Source: Neckera pumila
Lineage: Eukaryota > Streptophyta > Bryopsida > Hypnales > Neckeraceae
Assembly (NCBI GenBank): GCA_963969595.1
Contig: OZ018410.1
Location: forward strand, 620,001-684,000
Direction: 5' to 3'
Length of the DNA: 64,000 bases
Made by a program: the position numbers and the translations under genes. Below the pieces are notes generated by a model. The model searched no databases. It worked only from the letters and a program-made list of their open reading frames with translations, and was not told where the DNA came from. Shown here piece after piece: positions 1 to 13,000 of this stretch (position 1 is the first letter of the stretch; every line of letters begins with the position of its first letter).

Positions 1-3000
1 ACCTGGAATCTGGTTTCCACTTCCAAATCAATATGTTTTTTTTCACCTCTGTTTCACCCTCAGAGGGTCCACTTTGATCTTTTGAGGGGTAGGGACTTCA
101 CCACTCTGGTTCTCACACTTACTAAACTTGACAAACACAAACAAACACCCAAATATTTAAAGGAGTTGCAACAAGGAAAGAAGATCCGGATCCTCACAAC
201 TTCCTAGACACCCGATCCGGAAAGTAAGTCACTCAGAACTCGATCCACTCCTTACTACAACGACAGATCACAGGGTTCCGGAACCTACCGGGGATGGTTT
301 GTTAGGTGCTAGACCGTTCCAAGGTTGGCAGACCTTCTGAGAGAATGGCGACTTCCTTTGGGCGGGTGCTTACCTCCGCACAGGTTGACAGCTGGACTCG
401 CTTCTGCTACTTAATCAACCGGATCACCGTTATGGTAGTTTAAAGGCACTGTGCACTTCCACTCAGTCAAGAATCTAACAGTGTTTCAAATGTACCTTTC
501 AATTGGAACCGGCTGCCCAAGATCCGGATTCCTTCTCACCCATCTTCCCTCACACTCTAGCACAGTCACAAACATTCAGACCAACACTTGAATACGAAGA
601 TGGAAATCCGAAAGCTCACTCAGCACTTAGATTAAAAGAAAGGAATGGAATACAAAATGAAAATTTGCTAGGAGGGAATCCCAACACAACAAGCTTGCCA
701 GCCCTTAAAAACCCATAAAAAGCCAACACCTAAAAGCCAAAAAAAACAGCCCGGAAATCCGGGCAACCAATCAGAGAACCCCCCGAAATACCCAGAAAAT
801 CCACTACCAGCTCCCTCTAAAAATAAATCCGGAACCAAGGTCCCAAGCGCAGAAAACCCGTTCCGGAACTAGAGTTCCAATCCTAAAAAATGAAAACATC
901 CTAACTAACTACTTCTTCTACGGCTTCTTCGAACTGCTGCTGCCTTGCGTCGCTCCTGTCGTCTTCGTGGGAGTGTTCCGTATACTTGCCCGGATCTGGA
1001 TTGGTCGCCAGATCAGCGGAGTTGTCGTGACTTTCGTTTCTTTGTCATCGGATAGGATTAACTCCCTATCCGACTCCATCTCAATGGATTGCCCCAATGA
1101 AGCTCCAACTGGATCCTCCTCACCGCCTTCTTCCACTTCCTCAAATGCTTCCTCCATGTGGGTGAAGTCTTTTGGATGTGTCCAGGCCGGATTCTCCACC
1201 ACAGGCATCCGGCTCGTCAAATCCGTCCAAACTGGAGAAATCATGATCGTGGAAACTACATTCCCCTCTGGTACCCTTGCCGTGCGTGGAGGAAACGTGA
1301 CCAGCACCGTCTTCACCGGAGTTTCCTGAACAATTGGAGCATCCGGACCCTTCTTGGTAACCTCCGCGGTTAACCTCTCCCTCCTTTGTGACGGCCCCGC
1401 TTGACCTGCACATTGAGCCGTAACGTCCTTCAGCAAGGCTTGAAGACCTTGCTCCAATATGGGAGTCCTTCCGGCGGGGATCGATTTGACCAAAGTCCTC
1501 CACAACTGTGCGCTCTGTACTTCCGGAAATTTGGTGAAGTCCATGATTGCCGGATCGAGAAAGCCCAACAGCTTTCTCATCTCTACCAACACATTCTCCA
1601 TCTTAATCTCATAATCCACCAGGATCTTGAGGATCATACTTCCGATCACTACGCCCTCTTGAACTAACTTATTGTTGAAGAGTCGGACGCGTGTGATTTA
1701 ATTCGCGGGCTGTCCCACCAAATCCGTCAATGTCCTCACTACATGCATCGCATCCGACTCTCTCTTGGATACGAACTTCAAGGCTTTGTCCGCAACACTC
1801 AAACGGGTCTTGAGTTAGATCTTCTCCTCCTCCTCCAGTTTCTGGATGTGCTCCTCCTTCCTACTGAGCAGGGTCGGATCTGGACGCTTTCTAATCTCCC
1901 CCAAAATCTCATCCGGCTCCACCTTCAATTCATCCAATACCGTACATACGAAGTCCGCCAATTCCTCATACCGTTTCCGTGCCTCCTGGAACCACTCCAC
2001 TTCGGAATCGAACAACTCGTTCCCCCCTAGGTCTGAGAAGGTCCATTCCGGTTCCTCTGTTTTCGGAACTTACTGCTTCCTTCTTGAATTCGGGTCAGTC
2101 GACTTCCGTCGCGAACTTTTCGCCCTCTCCGTCCTTTGCAGTGTCACTTCCGGAACTGCTTCCTCGGCCTGCTTCTCCGGATCCGGAGCCAAATCATACT
2201 TTAGCATCTCCTCGGCTACCTTGTAGTCCTTGATTTCCTGCTCGCTCACGATCCCGTTGTGGTAGTAAAGGTGGAAGAGGTAGGAGTTGATCGGGCTGGA
2301 CTTGGCCCTCTGCACGCCGTCTGCTAGTTTCTACACCACGGCCTTTAATATTTTTTCCCCAGTGTACCGGCCTGTCCTCCATCACTCCGAAAATGGTGTT
2401 GCCCAACATGCTGGTGAGCCGGGTCGGCTTCTCCGGATACAAGATCAGAACCAAGAACTCCAGCACCTATCTCTGCCTCACGTCAATGCAATTGTGGATC
2501 GCAAATCCTTCCTTTGGATGAGGTAGATTCCGGAACTTCCTGTAAATGTACCCGTCATTCCTCAAGGCATAACCGGAACCTGCCTTCTGGAATGAGTAGA
2601 CTTCCGTCCACATCTCCTCGGTCCACTTTGCCGACTTTCCTCACTCCGTCAATTTGAACTGATTCAGAGCTCCAGTTACAACCTCGTGGACCATCGCCTC
2701 GTCCTTGAGATTCCACGGCTTGCGCAGCAACCTTGCACATCCCATGCTATCCAGATTGCCTTCCAAAAGCACCCGTACCTTCGGATCTGTAGATATGATC
2801 AAATTGAGCCACTTGGCCGTAACTGCCGGTCTGCGAGATCCCTCCATCCACGCCGACAGAATCCTACTAAACCGATGCAATCGGCACCCTCCTCTCTTTC
2901 TCTCCCTATCTGATCCTAACTCACCACTCTTTCACTCAGCTAATGCGCACTCCAAACCTGCAAGCACACACGCCTCCTTGACCGGAAGAAAGAGAGAGAA

Positions 3001-3319
3001 GAAATGGAGGAGAACGGCTTAAGTAGTCGGCCAACGACCGACACTCGTTGGGACAGCCCATAAATGCGCCGCCTTTTGCTAACGGAATCCTAATTCCCGG
3101 ATCGGAACCTAGGTCGTAGCTTTCCTGAATCCGGATCACTTTCCGGATTATGGATCCCGTTAAGATCCGTTCCTTACCCATTTTATAGTTTTTGCTAGGC
3201 CGGAATTTTTCCAGTTTCCTGATTTTGCTAACTGTTCCGATTTACTACTTCTGTATCCAAAATTTCGAAAAACTTCACTAATCTACTCCTAAACTAATCT
3301 GGAATTCTGGATTTTGACA
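1..3319 (-). mobile_element. LTR copy D (partial, cut by window start)
   Basis: This is a minus-strand LTR of the family described for copies A, B, E and F. Its 5' terminus is at 3319: on the minus strand it opens TGTCAAAATCCAGAATT, comparable to the openings of F and A. The sequence near position 50-130, read on the minus strand, resembles the 3' part of copy E (shared stretch around AAACAGAGGT and AAACCAGATTCC). The 3' end of the LTR lies outside the window, so no target duplication can be checked. It carries the broken accessory gene at 918-2847. It ends 8 bp before copy F begins. Confidence 0.7.
918..2847 (-). pseudogene. LTR-encoded accessory protein, copy D (broken)
   Basis: The gene lies inside LTR D and is homologous along its length to the gene in copy E. 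The N-terminal domain shows MGCARLLRKPW, WTEEMWTEVY, GSGYALRND and YPEKPTRLTS in the same order as in the other copies. A middle section reads RKRPDPTLL, as in E. The C-terminal half from about 1649 down is one open frame with an ILVDYEIKMENVL segment and a Ser/Lys-rich end (SSSSKKP). Breaks are an in-frame TGA at 2641, a TAG near 2467 at a position that is Arg in E, a frameshift near 2310, and TAA codons at about 1815 and 1700. I chose the ATG at 2847 because it aligns with the E start; the frame opens earlier without an ATG. The function is unknown. Confidence 0.7.
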
Positions 3320-4415
3320 TTTTGTATTGTCGCAGCACAGGACAAGCAAATTCCCAATTATACTACCAAAAACCACTTTAAAGTATAACAAAGTGACTCT
3401 AAAGATCGAACCCGCGAGATTCTGTGAAGTATCTAGCTTTATTTGGTCTCTAAGCTAAGTCAGTACCTATATTTCCTCTTCCAGTCCTAACACCACAATC
3501 GAAAACACAAAAACACCGAAAACGACAATGAGACCCTCTTCTCCTTCTCCGATCCGGTCTGATCAGCTCACATTCGCTCTTACTCCCATCCGGTTTAGTT
3601 TTACCTCTATTTCACCATTAGAAGCTTCGCCCCTTGATTTTGAGAGTGGCAGGTCCGCTGCTCTTTCCGTGACTTACAGTGGCTGGAGACCCACTTCTCT
3701 ATTCTTCCATTTCCTACACTAATCCGGATCCGGTTTGATCCTTCACAGCAACCCAGAGAACTCTCCGGATCACCGGTCACACAAAGACCCCCCGTACGAT
3801 CCTCTCATACTACAACGACCTTAGTGCCATGTTCCGTCTGTACGAAGCCAGGCGGTTGCAAGTGAACCCGTCCGTTCCAACATCAATTAAAGTCCTTCTG
3901 TTTGCCCACTAAGGTAGCGAGATCTCTCAGGAAATCAGACACTCAACCGGATTTTTCACCCAGGAGTTCTAGCACAACTAAGGAATCCCTCCTTATCCGC
4001 CTAGCCTAACAACGGCTGTCTCGCCCGGAATCCTGAACCTTAGAGGTGCTGAGGAACTGAAATCCACTCCCAACTCTTTTACAACCCGCTCACTTGCACA
4101 TAAGATCAAAACAAGAACACCAAAGGGAGAAATCACACCCGCACAAGTATGCGCCTTCCTAACTCCTCACCACACAACCCTGCTACACACGGGAGAGACA
4201 CGCAACAAGAGGCCAAGAGAAGACGTACACAAAGTTTGGGCGAAAAAACTCGCAACTCCCAAGTAGGGGCTCATTTATATACAACTTGATTACAAGGCAA
4301 AAAGGCCCTTGGAAATCCGTGCTGGACACTTGTGTCCAATCCTAACAGGCCAGACCAGGTCAACATCCGATCCGGTCCTAACTATCTTACAAAAATTACA
4401 TTCCTAACTAACTAC

Positions 4416-5166
4416 CTACTCTCCAACTCCCCCACCCAGCGTAGGACTTTTGGGTTCCACGGGCAGTTGGTTGAAGATGTCAGCAAGGTTCCGGCTCCGC
4501 TCCCCGGCAATAGGATCCGGAAGATCTGACCCTGGCGATGAATCCAGATGAATGGATTGTATAGGTCCAGGTCTCTGGTTACTCTTCAATGATTCGGGTG
4601 TCTGATCCTTGGGCTCCCTCAGATTTGATCCTTTGGCTACGAACAAATCTGGTAGCGATATGTTCGAGAGGTGGATCTCCCGGGAGTACATGGACCCATT
4701 CAGCTTCCGACTGTTGATGTCCATCCGGTCAGCCGCCTCTCTTGCTGCCACCAAGGATGCTTCCACCCGATCGGTGAAGTCGGTCAGGATCCGAACTATC
4801 TAGGAACCGGATACCTTCTTCTTCTCATGCACCCCTTTGTCAAACAATTCTGCTTTAACTGCGGTGGATCCGGACTCTCCGAGAGTGTCCTTCACTGACT
4901 CGGCCACCTTCCGGGTTGCTTCCCCCATCTCCCGGACTGCAGCTTTGTCTTCTCTGAAGGCTACCATATCAGCCTTCAGAGTGTCGACTTCCTCTTGAAG
5001 CCAATAAATCTCTGCCTCCTGCCTCCGGTGCTCATTCGGATCGGACAAATATTGGGCCACCTTACCCGGTAAATTACTATCCACCGGTGCACCCATCAGA
5101 TCTCCGACACTGGCGAGGGCCCTCCTCTTGACCTCCAAGTCTGCTCGTATCCCGCACAGGATTACT
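4416..5166 (-). pseudogene. LTR-encoded accessory protein, copy F, C-terminal part
   Basis: This is the downstream half of the copy F gene, separated from its N-terminal half (9058-9623) by insertion of LTR A. It encodes a coiled-coil-like section (EAEIYWLQEEVDTLKADMV), then VKAELFDKGVHEKKK, which lines up with VNKANLFDQQIMVEGRQL of copy A. After a TAG at 4800 the same frame continues with TDFTDRVEASLVAAREAADR, matching the Y-KKMESTLEQLQ segment of A, and then a disordered Ser/Pro-rich tail. So the order of domains in the family is confirmed on a diverged copy. The exact C-terminus is uncertain. Confidence 0.6.
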
Positions 5167-5828
5167 TGTCGGAACCTGAAAATCTACTTTTACTAATTTA
5201 AAATATAAATGAAGGAATAATATTCTTCTTAGCAGTAAACTTTTTCGATTTTAAGGTAGTTATAGACCGTCTAATGTTTAGAACCGAAAATCGGAAGTGG
5301 ACTGATCAGGAATCGATGTAAAGGCTTACCGAATGTACCGGAAACAAGGAACCGGAGTTCGAATTCGCCTAGACCGGATCAGGAAAGGGGTAACAGGAAC
5401 CGGCATCCAACGGTGACCTACTTAACCCTAGGGAACTACGGGAACGTTCTAATCATTAGTGAACGGAAATCCTAAATGGACAGGTTTAATGGGCAAAGCC
5501 TGGATTAGGGGAATCATTAGGAGCAACTAGGATTGGCTTTCTTAAACCCCATCCGTCCAGAGACTGGTCACTTACATTTTCCTGCCCTGACTGAAAGTTG
5601 TAGCAACGTGCACCATTACTGGTTTCCGGTCTGTGCATTAGTATTGGGTTTTGAGTTGACGGACTGCGGAAGAGAGTGCTTGAGGATCATTAAGCGCAAG
5701 AGAGAGGTCTGCTAGTATCCCAGCTTAGCGTTAATGCTTGCACAGCTGAAAGGGAGAGAGAGAGTCGTGAGGACCACTCTTTTTCCGATTTCCAAGAGTA
5801 GACCGGCCGCATCCTAACGGAAGGAGAG

Positions 5829-7965
5829 ATGGCTGCAAGTCAGAGCGGGGGAGCCACCATCTCGCTCCGGTATGTGACGCCACCATTGCCCAAGGAGGAG
5901 CTGGAGCTGGCAGAGCTGAAGGAAGACCTGGAGCAGATGGAATGCGCTGGGTTCCTGATCCGACTGTGGGACTTCAGAAGCGAAGCAATAGTGGCGGAAT
6001 TGAGGCCTGGAGCGCCAATTTGCGCCGCGACTACAATCCGTGCAAAGCCCAAGCGATGGACGGCGGACATGTGGAGGAAGGTCTATCTATTCGACCAAGA
6101 AGGCGAAGGAAGTGCATCCTGGAAACACCAGTATACGGTGGGTAAGTTCCGAAACCCAATTAGTAAGAAAGACGGGTTTTCAGTCACCGATTGTATCAAT
6201 CAGAGAGAAAAGCGGTTGTTACAGTATGTCTTGGCCATTCTCAACCCGAAAAGGCCAAGCCGAGTTTCTCGGACATTGGCCAACACAATATTTGACGCAT
6301 TGTCTAGAGACCGGAAAATAGATTGGGGAGTGGTCATCCAGGACCAAGTACTGAAAATAGTGAATAATGTTGGGAAGGCCAAGCCTTCCGCCATCTGTCC
6401 ATTCCTGTTTCATCTATATCATTTTGAGGGGGTGATGACAAAAGATGAAGAGGTAGAGTATGAGGCCGCTGCTGCCTTGGTAGAGTTTGAAGTTCCAGAC
6501 TTAGATCCTGAGACCGGAAATGAGGAAGAGTCCTCAGATGAGGGAGACGATGAGGATGAACAGAGCGAGTCTGAGGATGATGATAAGGGTGAGGAAACGA
6601 GAGGAAAGGGTCAGGTAGAGGAAGAGCAGACCAAGGATACCGATCCGGTCTGGAGAAACGAGCCGCTAAAGAGAATCATCCGAGAATTGAGCAACTTCAG
6701 GAATCAGTACAAGAAGGAGCGAGGGGTGATGCAAACCATCTGCACCACAGTGGGCGCCGTCCACCTAGCTCAAGCCTTAACCCGGGTAATACGACTTACC
6801 CGAGAGAAGGAGAAGAATGAAAACAAAGAAGAAATGGCAAAGCTTTCCAGCCAAGTGGCCACTCTTAAACAGGAATTGCGCCAGAAAACAGAAGAGGTGG
6901 AGAAGGAGAAAACATTCTCCACCCAGACGCGAGACATCATCTCCCGAATCCGGGAATTCATCACCCATCCAGGTGAAATTGTCAATAAGGCTAACTTGTT
7001 TGACCAACAAATAATGGTGGAAGGACGACAGTTGCATCAGAAGCTCATGCTGGCTATGATCATTTATCACAAGAAGATGGAGTCCACACTGGAGCAGCTG
7101 CAAGAAGTGATGCGCGAGGTAAACCCTCCAAGTGATCCTGCATTGAGACCGAAACCGGATCACGAACTAGTTCAGCAGCCTACAGCAGAGGACAAGGGTA
7201 AAGGTGAGACTTCTCACGAGCAACCAGACCTACCTGTACCAGAGGAGCACTAGGAAGCCAAGACAAGTCAGGTGCAGGAAACTGAGGTGGAGATCACCAA
7301 AGTCACTGACCCGGATCCGGAAAATGACGAGTTGGAGGTCACGAAGGTGACGGGACCGGATTCAGCAAAGGCACAAGGACCGGAACCAGCAACCGGACCA
7401 GGAGGGTCCATTCCAGAGGAGAGTGCCAAGGTGAAGCAGATTAGTGCCCTCTCACCTTCCAAGTCTTCTTCCAAGACTCCCGGAAAGAAGGTGCAGTTTG
7501 GAGATGCAGGGAAGATGACGACCCTGATGCAGTCCGTGGTGAAGACAGAGACTGGAGCCGGTCGCGGCACTTCATCCAGCTCACCGAGTAAAGGCCTAAT
7601 CAGGAAATCGGCTGGAGGAGATGCAACACCTCAGAGTAAGGTAGCAAAGCCTACTCCAGTCTCGCAAAAGAGAAAGGTTCCTGAACCACAGTCGGCCAAG
7701 AAGAAATCCATCAAGGTTCAGGAGGAGGAGGAAGAAGAAGAGGATTCCGACTATGATGAAGAGGAATCCGGGTCCGACCAGGATTTTGAATCTTATTCGG
7801 ATCCCAATCAGGCCTTGGCAGAGACCCGAGCGACAAAGGCAAAGGCGGCCAGAGAAAAGGCCAAAGTCTAAACAGATGGCCAGGATGCAGACCGGAAAGA
7901 AGTCCTTGACCCGGAAGGGACCAGCTAAGGCGAGGTTTTCTCCAGTGAAGAAGATTAGAAAGTAG
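5829..7965 (+). pseudogene. LTR-encoded accessory protein, copy A (lightly broken)
   Basis: About 712 codons from ATG (MAASQSGGATISLRYVTP) to the end PVKKIRK. Layout: N-terminal globular domain (about residues 1-210) with the patterns MECAGFLIRLWDFRSE, RWTADMWRKVY, DCINQREKRLL and DRKIDWGVVI; an acidic run at about 225-260; a coiled-coil section at about 330-390; a segment VNKANLFDQQ..YHKKMESTLEQLQEVM; and a long Pro/Ser/Lys-rich tail with a second acidic run and a basic end, perhaps nucleic-acid binding. Breaks: TAG at 7251-7253, where copy B has CAG, and a 5-nt deletion at about 7869 that shifts the frame relative to B and C. No known family is recognised with certainty; a distant relation to plant transposon-protein domains is possible. 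The gene lies entirely inside the LTR. Confidence 0.8.
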
Positions 7966-8849
7966 GTGAAGGTTCTGACAGTGACTGTAGGGCTGCATGC
8001 CTAATTTTGACAAGTAGTTATATAGGTATATTTTTAGTTTAGAAGGAGTTAGGACTCAAGTTGATTCTGGATTTTTAGGATCTAAGATCCACTTTTAGTG
8101 GGAGCTTTTTGACTGTAGCTTAAGTTACCTAAATTAGACATGAAGCTAGGAATGAAATGTGTTATTCCATTGGCTGTATTTAGCCTTATGCGCTTTTTGA
8201 GTTTAAGGTGTAGTTTAGTATTTAAAGGCGGATTTTAGGTTTGATCCGGGTTGCATTTTTCATACTTTGTATTCCCAATTTTCTGCAAATGCCGTTGGAG
8301 TTTTTCCAATTTACAATTGTGAGCTGTACCTTTTAGCACTTGTCCGTATTATCATGAGAGCAGTGAGATCGTGCAGATTTGGGTAAGGAGGAAGTCAAAT
8401 CCGGATACAGGAAGTATGCGGTCCCTGGAGAGATTGCGTGTTAGATAGGATACAATAGGATTTCCTTGCAAGGATTAGAGCTGGCTTTTGTCAAGAAGCT
8501 GCTTTTGTCAAGAAGTATTATAGCTCTCCCATTTTGTCCTGACGCCCCTTCTCTACCTAGGCCGTGGATTGTCCTGTAGTCTGTCATTGTAGTAATTGTT
8601 AGGAGAATTCAGACTTTCTTGCGTGACCTGTTAGCCTGCGTAGCCCATCTGGTCTAGTTGTGAGGATGGTCTCTTTCTCGTTGTTCTTGTCAAAGTTTTC
8701 TTTTCAAGTTTATATCATGGATCTTCTGACACGTTAAAACTCGGAGGGTAGGAGTTAAGCTTCCTTCCTGAAGCCCAAAGTTGCAGATCCCTTTTGATCT
8801 AGAGGTTAAACTCAAATTTATTACATATAGTTACATACTCTAGACCGGA

Positions 8850-8856
8850 TATATAA
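8850..8856 (+). promoter_or_regulatory. TATA-like site near the end of LTR A
   Basis: TATATAA follows a conserved TCTAGACCGGAT block, 207 bp before the LTR end. The same block with a TA-rich site is at the same distance in copy B (18928-18949) and copy C (minus strand, near 35165). Conservation of position suggests the core promoter of the gag-pol transcript, giving an R/U5 of roughly 175 nt. No transcript data are available. Confidence 0.5.
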
Positions 8857-9057
8857 TTGGGAAAGGAGTTTCCGGTTCCGGATTACAGAAGCTGGACCCG
8901 GTTTAGACTAGTGCTTGGGGTTTGTTTTGGGATATCAATTCACTGCATTCCAGCCACTTAGTAGAATTACACCAAGATCTCTGCAGAACGATACACGAGT
9001 CACTTTAGGGTCCATTAAGGCCTTAGAGAAGGATTTTGTGCTTTCTGTGCTGCGACA

Positions 9058-9623
9058 TTACTGTCAACTGGTTGAACGGGTCGGTCGGATCTTCGGAATC
9101 CGGCATCTCCACATCCGGTCCCTGTTCTGGAGTCGACTAGTTGATAGGAGGGATTCTTCTCTTGCGAGGAGGCGTCGGCTTCTCCGAGTGGACGATCAGA
9201 ACCAGGAATTGGAGGAGATTACGGTGCCGGTCGCTCTTGTAATCTGTGACCATGTAACTGTTCTTATTGCTCGGCTCTCGATGAAACTGTCATGGATGAA
9301 CTTGTCTTTCCGTCCAGCCATGCCGGAACCTCCCATCCGGAAGTTGTAAACTTCCCTCCACCTTTCTTCTTCCCATTCGGTCGGGCGGCCCCGGAGCGTG
9401 TTGTCGAACTTGTTCGACGCCTTACACTTCAGCTTTCTCACCATCCGCTCCTCCCTAAACCCCCAAGACTTGTCCACAACACGAGACACCCCATCGTGTT
9501 GAGATCCTCCATAAGTTCGGACCTGGCCGGTTCCACCACAAGGATGACCGGAACTACCTTCCGGAACTTTACGTCGGAAGAGGAATTGGGTGCGCTCGCT
9601 CTGTTCTTACGCAATTGAGGCAT
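9058..9623 (-). pseudogene. LTR-encoded accessory protein, copy F, N-terminal part
   Basis: Minus-strand coding region from ATG at 9623. It shows VVEPARSELMEDLNTMGC, which matches the L-EDL-MGC block of the family. A frameshift near 9505 is followed by DKSWGFREERMV (the PW-FRSE block) and then GRPTEWEEERWREVYNF and GGSGMAGRKDKF, equivalent to RWTADMWRKVYLF and GEGSASWKHQY in copy A. It stops being recognisable near 9190 and is cut at 9058 by LTR A. The C-terminal continuation is at 4416-5166. This copy is more diverged from A and B than they are from each other. Confidence 0.65.
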
Positions 9624-10044
9624 GGACACAAACGACCACTGGACTCTTATTGATTGCTACCTCACTCTCTCCTAGCCGCATGTTCCGTTCTTCACTTCCT
9701 CTCGTCCGATCTCAACCGGAAAACAATACAAAACTTGCAACCCACACGATTTCTACCTTTCCTACACACTCTGACATGCCCGGCCGGAAGCGCACACACA
9801 TACAATGGCTCTGGCGCAGATAGAGGCATAAAAGCGCTCAAGGTCAGCTCTAGAATTTGAGGGAAGTAAAGGAGTGAAAATGAGGACAACCAGCCTTTAT
9901 ATAGTCCCAAGACTTCTGGCAGGTCATCATGACCTTTTCCGGTCCGGTCCATATCATTCTGGTCCAACCCTAATCCGATCTGAGGTAAGATCTGGATGTG
10001 ATTCCGCTTCTAAATACTAACATTCTGACCGGATCAGATCCAGT

Positions 10045-13000
10045 TGTAGGAACACGCAATATCAATATTTAAAAATGCAGATTAGTTTAGGATCAATTCC
10101 GTAAATATTTTCAAAAATTTGTAGTAGTGAAGCCGGAAACCGGAACATTTAGTAGAAACAAGGTAGTTAGGAAGTTTTGGCTTACAAAAACTTCTAGAAT
10201 AGGTAAGAAACGGACTTTCGCCGGAATCCGTAAACCGGAAGGGGATCCGGATTCAAGCAACCTACGAACTAGGGGTTTGGCTTATGAAAATTAGGGATCC
10301 GTTTGCAATGGCGGCGCATTAAATGGCCGAACCAAAGGGTGTCGGTCACTAGCCGGGTACTTAAACAGACGGGCTTTTCGTTTTTCTCCCTCTTTCTTCT
10401 GCTCGAGGAGGTGTGTGTGCTTGCAGGTTTTGGAGCGCGTTTCTCTTAGAAGAGTGAAAGAGTAGTGAGTTAGGCCGGATAAGGAGAAAAGGAAAGGAGG
10501 GTGCCGATTGCACCGGATTGTAGGTCAAGAAAATGGCGGAATCATCGGCGCGGGGGCAAAAGACTATTCCTTCTGTCAAGCTCCTGTACCCAGTCATTCC
10601 GTCGGACTCTGCTGAGCGCTTAGAGTTAGAGGAAGATCTCTTCAAACTAGGGTGCATCGGGTTTATCCGGCACCCCTGGACAGTTAGAAGTGAAGATTTT
10701 CTTCGTGAGTTGGTTATGGGGACGCCAAACCAGTTCGAGCCAACATCAAGGGGTCGGTGGGCCTCTTGGACGAGAGGGATGTGGGCAGAAACTTACAGGT
10801 TGAAGCAGTCCGGATCCGGAAACGCGACCCAGACGGATAAGTTTTATGAAGGGAAGTTCAAGAAAACCCAGCACCACAAAGAGGGTTTCACCATTAGTGA
10901 CTGTATCGATGAGCGCCATAGGCGGTTATTGAATTTTCTGATTCCCATCGTGTATCCGGAAAAGCCAACCAGAGTTACGGTTACAGTGGCGAATACGATT
11001 TTTGAAGCACTCGAAGGCCGGGTCGTGAACTGGGCGACCATAATCCACCAGAAGGTCAAGAAGATGGCAGTGGCTATCGACAAGGCCAAGCAGAGTCCGC
11101 TCAACACTTACTTGTTCCACATGTATCATCATTTTGATTTCATGACCCCGCAGGAATAAATTGCCTATGAGACCGGAATGCAGATTCTGAAGTACGGATT
11201 CACAGAAGAGTTGAAGCCAACGGGAGAAGTGGCACTAGAAGAAGAAGAAGAAGAAGAAGAGGATCCGGAACCAAAACCGCTGGAGAAGAAGAAGCGACAG
11301 AAGACCACCAATCCGGACGCACGAAGAACAAGTTTGGACGTTTCGGAACCAAATCTGTCCCTGACCCAGCCATCACCGGAACCTTCCGATGTATCCGACT
11401 TCTATGAGGCCGGAACCCGATGGATGGTGCAGTTCCGGAGGATGCACGCCGAGATGGCAAAGGTGATCACGGGCGTTGCCAGGGAGTTAAATGTTGAGAC
11501 GGATCAAATCTTCAACGAACTCCGGAAGAGACCCGATCCGACACTACTCCAAGAGAAGGACAAGCAGATCGAGCTGCTTAAGGCGGAACGAGATCACTAC
11601 AAGAACAAGTTCTACTGGACGGAGGGGCAGTCGCTCTCAGCAAGGAAGAAGGAGACAGATGCCCTGAAGCTAGTCAGGGATTTGAAGGTGTTGGTAGAAG
11701 AACCGGAACATCAGATCATCCGGTCTGCGCTTTACACGAAGAAACTCGAGAACGACGACATTGTTACCGGATCTAGAGTGCTGCAAGTCCTGGTCGATTA
11801 CGAGGCCAAAATGAAGATCGTTTTGGACGAGATGCGACAACTGCTGGGTCATCTGGATGTGGCCAAGGACGACTTTGGGCTACTTCCGGATATCTTTATG
11901 GAGTCCCCGGGCAAACACGGAGCTGGAACTTCCGGGACGCAAGAGGATCCAGGCTTGAAGTCCCTGTTTAAGATGCCTGGGTGCCTTCCTCGAGTCATTT
12001 CTCGAAGTGGGGCACGGTAAATACTTTTGTCCTTTCCTCACAGTCTTGACGAGATCCGGAAAGGTTGGGCAGAGGTTGCCGATCTGGCGAGATCTGTTAG
12101 AAGGCTTGGAGACGATAAATCCGGCAAGAGAACACCCGGAGAGATTCCCTCATATGTCGGAACAGTCACCAGCACGGGGTACGCAATTAATTGACTTAGG
12201 AGATCCGACTCCAGAGGCGAGACCAGAATCCAGGCCGGATACCCAGCTGAACACGAGGACGGAAATAGTGGAGGCCGAAATCTCGGATTCGAATGAAGAA
12301 CTCGAGATGGTGGAACCTGAGAGGCAACTGAAACTCCGGAAGTCTGAAAAGCGGAAACTGGAAAGCAAGAAGCCGGTGAAGCAACAGATTGAAGACTCCA
12401 AGTCTAGTGAGTTCGAGTCAGGCTCAGAATTTGAGGAAGATATGGAGGAGGAGACGTCTCCTGCAACCCGTCAAAATCCGCCTCGAGCTGACAAAATGAC
12501 GCCAACGAAGAGTTCCAGTAAGCCGACAACCAAACAGGAAGCCGGGAGTTCAAAGAAATCTCGGGTGGTCAAGTAGTTAGAAGGGGACTACTTGTAGAGG
12601 TGGATTAGGATTTAGATAGTTTTGTTCCGGAACCGGATTCCAAGCGTGGGCCTGGTTTCCGAAAACTTAGGGATAAGGACTTCCCGGTTTATTCGGGATT
12701 TCCTTGATGTATGTGTGAGGTTGCCCTGGTTTGTGGGGAGCCCTTTTTCATTTTTAGGGTGTTGACTTTGGCTTTGTTTTGGGTTTTTAAGGGCGGGCAA
12801 GTTAGTTGCCCCTCATTCCCTCCTAGTTGATATTCACTTGTATTTCATTCCCTTTTCGAAATCTGAGCCCTCGGGTATGTATTTTTGTTCTATTAGTGTA
12901 TCCGGATTGTGTTGACCTGTGATCTGGGTGTTGGAAGGAAAGGACGGGTGAGGAGGAATCCGGATTTAGGAGAATATAGTTGGAGTCGAGAGTGTGCTAT

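Larger units (their letters stand above)
5167..9057 (+). mobile_element. Solo LTR copy A (3,891 bp)
   Basis: The segment starts TGTCGGAACCTGAAAATC and ends CTGTGCTGCGACA, so the tips form TGTCG...CGACA. It is bracketed by a perfect 5-bp target duplication TTACT (5162-5166 and 9058-9062). It aligns end to end with 15210-19151, the 5' LTR of element B, after which B shows a primer binding site. A has no PBS, gag or pol of its own, so it is a solo LTR left by recombination between two LTRs. It is inserted, in opposite orientation, in the gene of copy F. It contains one long coding region (5829-7965) and a TATA-like site about 207 bp before its end. Confidence 0.85.
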